Source: Bacteroidia bacterium (GTDB lineage Bacteria; Bacteroidota; Bacteroidia; NS11-12g; UBA955). Taken from it: a stretch of DNA of 17,342 nt. The notes beneath the pieces were generated by a model. That model saw nothing but the letters and a program-made list of their open reading frames with translations, searched no databases and was not told where the DNA came from. Of this stretch, positions 14,365 through 17,342 are shown in pieces; position 1 is the stretch's first letter; every line of letters begins with the position of its first letter. The position numbers were made by a program, and so were the translations under genes. The stretch covers positions 1 through 17,342 of the forward strand of contig JALRLA010000037.1 in NCBI GenBank assembly GCA_023254645.1, read 5' to 3'.

Positions 14365-15900
14365 ATGTCTACAGAGAAAATTCTGATCCTTGATTTTGGG
14401 TCTCAATACACGCAATTAATCGCCCGCCGATTGCGAGAATTGTTCGTGTACTGCGAGATTCATCCCTTTCATGATAACATTGAATTGACCGATGAAATCA
14501 AAGGGATCATTTTCTCAGGCAGCCCTTGCAGCGTGAATGAAGAAAATGCACCCAGCATTGACTTGAACAAGTATTTCCAGCATGGCCCCGTTTTGGGTGT
14601 TTGTTATGGCGCTCAGTACATGGCCAAACATTTGGGAGGCAACGTTGGACGCAGCCAACACCGCGAATATGGTCGTGCCATGCTCCAACACAGTTCGGAT
14701 CACGCATTATTGACGGATGTGGCCAACCCTTCTCAGGTTTGGATGAGCCATGGCGACACCATTTTGTCTCTGCCCGAAAATGCCAAAGTCATCGCTACTA
14801 CAGAATCCATTCCTGTTGCCGCTTTTGAGGTGGAAAATCAATTTCCAACCTATGGCATTCAATTCCATCCTGAAGTGTACCACAGCACAGAAGGCATGCA
14901 AATGCTGAAGAATTTCGCCTATACCATCTGTCAATGCTCTGGCGATTGGACTCCAGGACACTTCATTGAAGAATGCGTGGCCCAAATCCAAGAGCAAGTT
15001 GGCCCTGACGATCAAGTCATCTTGGGTCTTTCAGGGGGAGTAGATAGCTCAGTGGCTTCTCTCCTTCTCAACAAAGCCATTGGTCATCGATTGACTTGCA
15101 TCTTTATCGACAATGGCTTGTTGCGCAAAAACGAATTCCAAGACGTCCAAGAAGCCTACAAAGAACTGAAGCTAAACATCATAGCAGTAGATGCCTCACA
15201 GCGATTCTACGATGCCTTAAAGGGCATTTCAGAACCTGAAGCCAAGCGCAAAACCATAGGCCGTGTCTTTGTTGAGGTCTTCCAAGAAGAATCCAAGAAA
15301 ATTCAAGGAGCCAACTGGCTTGCTCAAGGAACCATTTACCCAGACGTCATTGAAAGTGTATCGGTCAATGGCCCTTCTGCCACCATCAAGAGCCACCACA
15401 ATGTCGGCGGATTGCCTGAAGACATGCACCTGAAGGTAGTAGAACCCCTGAGATCCCTATTCAAAGACGAAGTTCGTCGAGTGGGAACCGCTTTGGGTCT
15501 GCCCGCTATCCTGCTCAATAGACATCCATTCCCAGGCCCGGGATTGGGAATTCGAATTTTGGGGGACATCACGGCAGAAAAGGTCCAATTGTTGCAGGAG
15601 GCCGATTACATCTACATGAAAAAACTCCAAGACAGCGGTTGGTACAACAAAATCTGGCAAGCAGGAACCATCTTGCTCCCCGTTCAAAGCGTTGGTGTCA
15701 TGGGTGATGAGCGCACCTACGAACAAGTCGTTGCCCTTCGAGCTGTAAGCAGCACAGACGGCATGACGGCAGACTGGGTACACCTACCCTACGATCTTTT
15801 GGCTGACATCAGCAATTCCATTATCAACGGCGTTCGAGGAATCAATCGAGTCGTGTACGACATTAGTTCCAAGCCGCCAGCCACCATCGAGTGGGAATAA
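14365..15900 (+). CDS. guaA: GMP synthase (glutamine-hydrolysing)
   Basis: Converts XMP to GMP with ATP and glutamine, the last step of guanine nucleotide synthesis. The 511 residues are full length. Seen: N-terminal class I glutamine amidotransferase with the triad C80 (GVCYGAQ), H168 and E170 (FHPEVYHS); an ATP-pyrophosphatase domain with PP-loop SGGVDSS (223-229); and the C-terminal dimerisation domain with [26 protein letters not shown] and the usual end PPATIEWE. Nothing is missing. The stop is followed after three bases by the next gene, so they form one operon. Confidence 0.99.
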   Translation: MSTEKILILDFGSQYTQLIARRLRELFVYCEIHPFHDNIELTDEIKGIIFSGSPCSVNEENAPSIDLNKYFQHGPVLGVCYGAQYMAKHLGGNVGRSQHREYGRAMLQHSSDHALLTDVANPSQVWMSHGDTILSLPENAKVIATTESIPVAAFEVENQFPTYGIQFHPEVYHSTEGMQMLKNFAYTICQCSGDWTPGHFIEECVAQIQEQVGPDDQVILGLSGGVDSSVASLLLNKAIGHRLTCIFIDNGLLRKNEFQDVQEAYKELKLNIIAVDASQRFYDALKGISEPEAKRKTIGRVFVEVFQEESKKIQGANWLAQGTIYPDVIESVSVNGPSATIKSHHNVGGLPEDMHLKVVEPLRSLFKDEVRRVGTALGLPAILLNRHPFPGPGLGIRILGDITAEKVQLLQEADYIYMKKLQDSGWYNKIWQAGTILLPVQSVGVMGDERTYEQVVALRAVSSTDGMTADWVHLPYDLLADISNSIINGVRGINRVVYDISSKPPATIEWE

Positions 15901-15903
15901 ACC

Positions 15904-17013
15904 ATGAGAGCTACTGCTTCATTCATTCTGACCTTTTTGATGACCCTTCACGGTTGGGCTCAAACCGCTCTTGCACCAACACGGGTGGCTGTACTTCTGC
16001 CATTTCATACCGAAAAAGGCAGCAATGACGCCTTTAACCAGGCCATGCTGGACTACTGGGCTGGCATCGAAACGGCAGCCAATGAATGGGCTGAAAACGG
16101 AATCAAAACGGAAATCAATTTGCGTGATTTCACCACCGACAGTTCGTTTCTGTGTTCAGTGGCGGGAAAGTTGTGGCTCAACCAACATGACTTGATTATT
16201 GGCCCTGTTTACCCCAAACAATTGGCCGAGCTAGACAACGGAACGCCCATTTCAAAACCCTGGGTATCTCCTTTAGCTCCTTATGCTTTCAAACAGGCCA
16301 GCAACGGCATATCCATGTTCGCCAATGACAGTCTTCGATTGCTGGGGTTATGCAATGAGTTTTCTCGCTGTTTCCCCCATCACAAAGTTGTCATCATCAG
16401 CCCCGACAAGCCTAAAAACGCGGCTCAATGCGCAGCCACGCGTGATCGCTTGCTGGCCTTAATGGGCCATAAAGCCAGTGTGCATACCTGGAAAACCCAG
16501 TCCCAATCCTTGTCTCCTTTTTTGGAAACAGGTTCAGACTCATTTTTATTCATATATACCGATCAATTCACTGCTCAAGCGCATTCCTTCCTCGCCAAAA
16601 AGGCACTTGATACCAAAAATAGCTATGGTATCGGAGCCTTTGACTGGTTGGATGCCCAAGAGAAGAGCTCGTTGTCCAGCGCACAAAAAGCTCGCATGTT
16701 GTACCCCAGCAATGTAGTGCTGAATTTTAACGATTCGATCGTCAGTTCCATCAGTCAACGCTTGGCTTTGTCTGAATGGGGTGAGCCTAGCAAATACGCA
16801 TACATCGGTTATGATCAGTTTCAGTTCTTGATGGGTCATTATTCAGCCAGCCCCACGATGAGTCCTCTTGTTTATGGCCCAAAAAATTCAAGTCCTACCT
16901 ACCAAGGAAGCATTCAGAACATTAACCTATATCCAACCGGATATGGGCTCGGGAATGCAGGCATTCGCTTGGTTCGGGTTGACGGTGAATTTCAAATCCC
17001 GATCGTACCCTGA
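15904..17013 (+). CDS. Secreted periplasmic-binding-fold protein downstream of guaA
   Basis: The 369-residue protein has a signal peptide (about residues 1-20, ending HGWAQ) and then the pattern of a type I periplasmic-binding or LpoA-like fold: VAVLLPFHTEKG, a helix with YWAGIETAANEW, NLRDFTTD, DLIIGPVYPKQLAEL, KPWVSPLAP, HHKVVIISPD, DSFLFIYTD and YAYIGYDQFQFLMG. From recall, many Bacteroidota carry a related gene beside guaA that starts with LysM peptidoglycan-binding repeats; none are present here. The residual fold without an ABC transporter nearby suggests a cell-envelope binding or regulatory role rather than nutrient uptake, but this is inference. It follows guaA by three bases, and its stop overlaps the probable start of the next gene. 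Confidence 0.85.
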   Translation: MRATASFILTFLMTLHGWAQTALAPTRVAVLLPFHTEKGSNDAFNQAMLDYWAGIETAANEWAENGIKTEINLRDFTTDSSFLCSVAGKLWLNQHDLIIGPVYPKQLAELDNGTPISKPWVSPLAPYAFKQASNGISMFANDSLRLLGLCNEFSRCFPHHKVVIISPDKPKNAAQCAATRDRLLALMGHKASVHTWKTQSQSLSPFLETGSDSFLFIYTDQFTAQAHSFLAKKALDTKNSYGIGAFDWLDAQEKSSLSSAQKARMLYPSNVVLNFNDSIVSSISQRLALSEWGEPSKYAYIGYDQFQFLMGHYSASPTMSPLVYGPKNSSPTYQGSIQNINLYPTGYGLGNAGIRLVRVDGEFQIPIVP

Positions 17014-17342
17014 ACCACCTTCGAAAACAACTGCAGCACTGCCTAGAGCTTCTAGCTTCGTACTCTTTTGACGAACCCTTTCATTTGTACTTAGCTCAGG
17101 CCTTTAAAACTCAACGCGGATGGGGCAGTCGAGATCGAAAACGATACAGAAGATGGTGCTACACCTACTTCAAGTTTAGCCATATTGATACACAGTCATG
17201 GCCCCATCAACTCAGTGAAGAAGCCTTGATTATTGCCTTGTTGGCAAGCCCTTCCACCTTGGAAGACGAGCGAAACGCCATGTTGGGTTGGGGGTATTCT
17301 CAAAAAACGAGCACCACTGAATTCAAACCCTTTGATTCCACT
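17010..17342 (+). CDS. RsmB/NOP-like rRNA methyltransferase, 5' part only
   Basis: Open frame running off the window end. The reading LNHLRKQLQHCLELL, FHLYLAQAFKTQ, RGWGSRDRKRYRRWCYTYFK fits the NusB-like N-terminal domain found before the methyltransferase domain in Bacteroidota RsmB/NOP proteins, where G-SRDR is the best-kept motif. The family makes 5-methylcytosine in 16S rRNA; the catalytic domain lies beyond the window. The frame has no ATG, GTG or TTG before the conserved region. Choices are CTG 17010, whose TGA is the stop of the previous gene (a CTGA overlap), or ATT 16989 just after an in-frame stop. I chose CTG as the overlap is typical of coupled genes. The identification rests on about 110 residues. 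Confidence 0.65.
   Translation, partial: MNHLRKQLQHCLELLASYSFDEPFHLYLAQAFKTQRGWGSRDRKRYRRWCYTYFKFSHIDTQSWPHQLSEEALIIALLASPSTLEDERNAMLGWGYSQKTSTTEFKPFDST

Noticed and set aside
17081..17092. ATTTGTACTTAG, identical to the pfkA promoter region at 9862-9873
   Set aside because: It falls inside the RsmB-like coding frame (His-Leu-Tyr-Leu) with no gene start after it, so it is probably chance.
1..17342. CRISPR arrays, transposons, phage genes, tRNA or rRNA
   Set aside because: No spaced repeats, transposase motifs, integrase genes or structured RNA patterns were seen on either strand.

Overview
The window is almost entirely bacterial and reads as a member of the Bacteroidota, probably near the Flavobacteriales. 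The reasons are: TAnnTTTG-type -7 promoter boxes in front of several genes, no clear Shine-Dalgarno sites, a Bacteroidota-style RND permease, a small membrane protein with an MHGMNRVS-like core, and guaA followed by a periplasmic-binding-fold protein. All long reading frames use the standard bacterial code. The order is an assignment by family resemblance, not by database search.

The first 20 bases are the exception. They are exactly C4A4C4A4C4, the telomere sequence and the double-stranded telomere length of Oxytricha/Stylonychia-type ciliate macronuclear chromosomes. A bacterial contig therefore begins with a ciliate telomere. The likeliest explanation is that the DNA comes from a bacterium living with, or eaten by, a hypotrich ciliate and was joined to a telomere by chimera formation or assembly. 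Real telomere addition to bacterial DNA is the more exciting but less likely reading.

Layout. (1) 1-3469: telomere, then an RND efflux permease whose first ~25 codons do not read cleanly. It ends at a strong terminator. (2) 3715-8769, all on the minus strand: lon, then a 51-codon membrane protein gene, then a secreted protein with a degenerate thioredoxin-like end, then a separately promoted membrane-anchored coiled-coil protein. (3) 8930-9784: a lipoprotein gene with its own promoter and terminator, divergent from lon. (4) 9873-12516: pfkA and recN as a two-gene unit. (5) rnhA converges on recN with a 9-base overlap and diverges from cinA across only 51 bases. (6) 13045-17342: cinA, then guaA followed by a secreted periplasmic-binding-fold protein and the start of an RsmB/NOP-like rRNA methyltransferase cut by the window end.

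Most genes are housekeeping: protein quality control, glycolysis, recombination repair, RNA:DNA hybrid removal, pyridine-nucleotide salvage, GMP synthesis and rRNA modification. I found no CRISPR array, phage, transposon, tRNA or rRNA. The notable points are the telomere end, a recurring arrangement in which the -7 box sits 3-7 bases before the start codon (predicting leaderless mRNAs), an overlooked small gene, and an Asp-to-Asn change in the Mg-ATP loop of PfkA.
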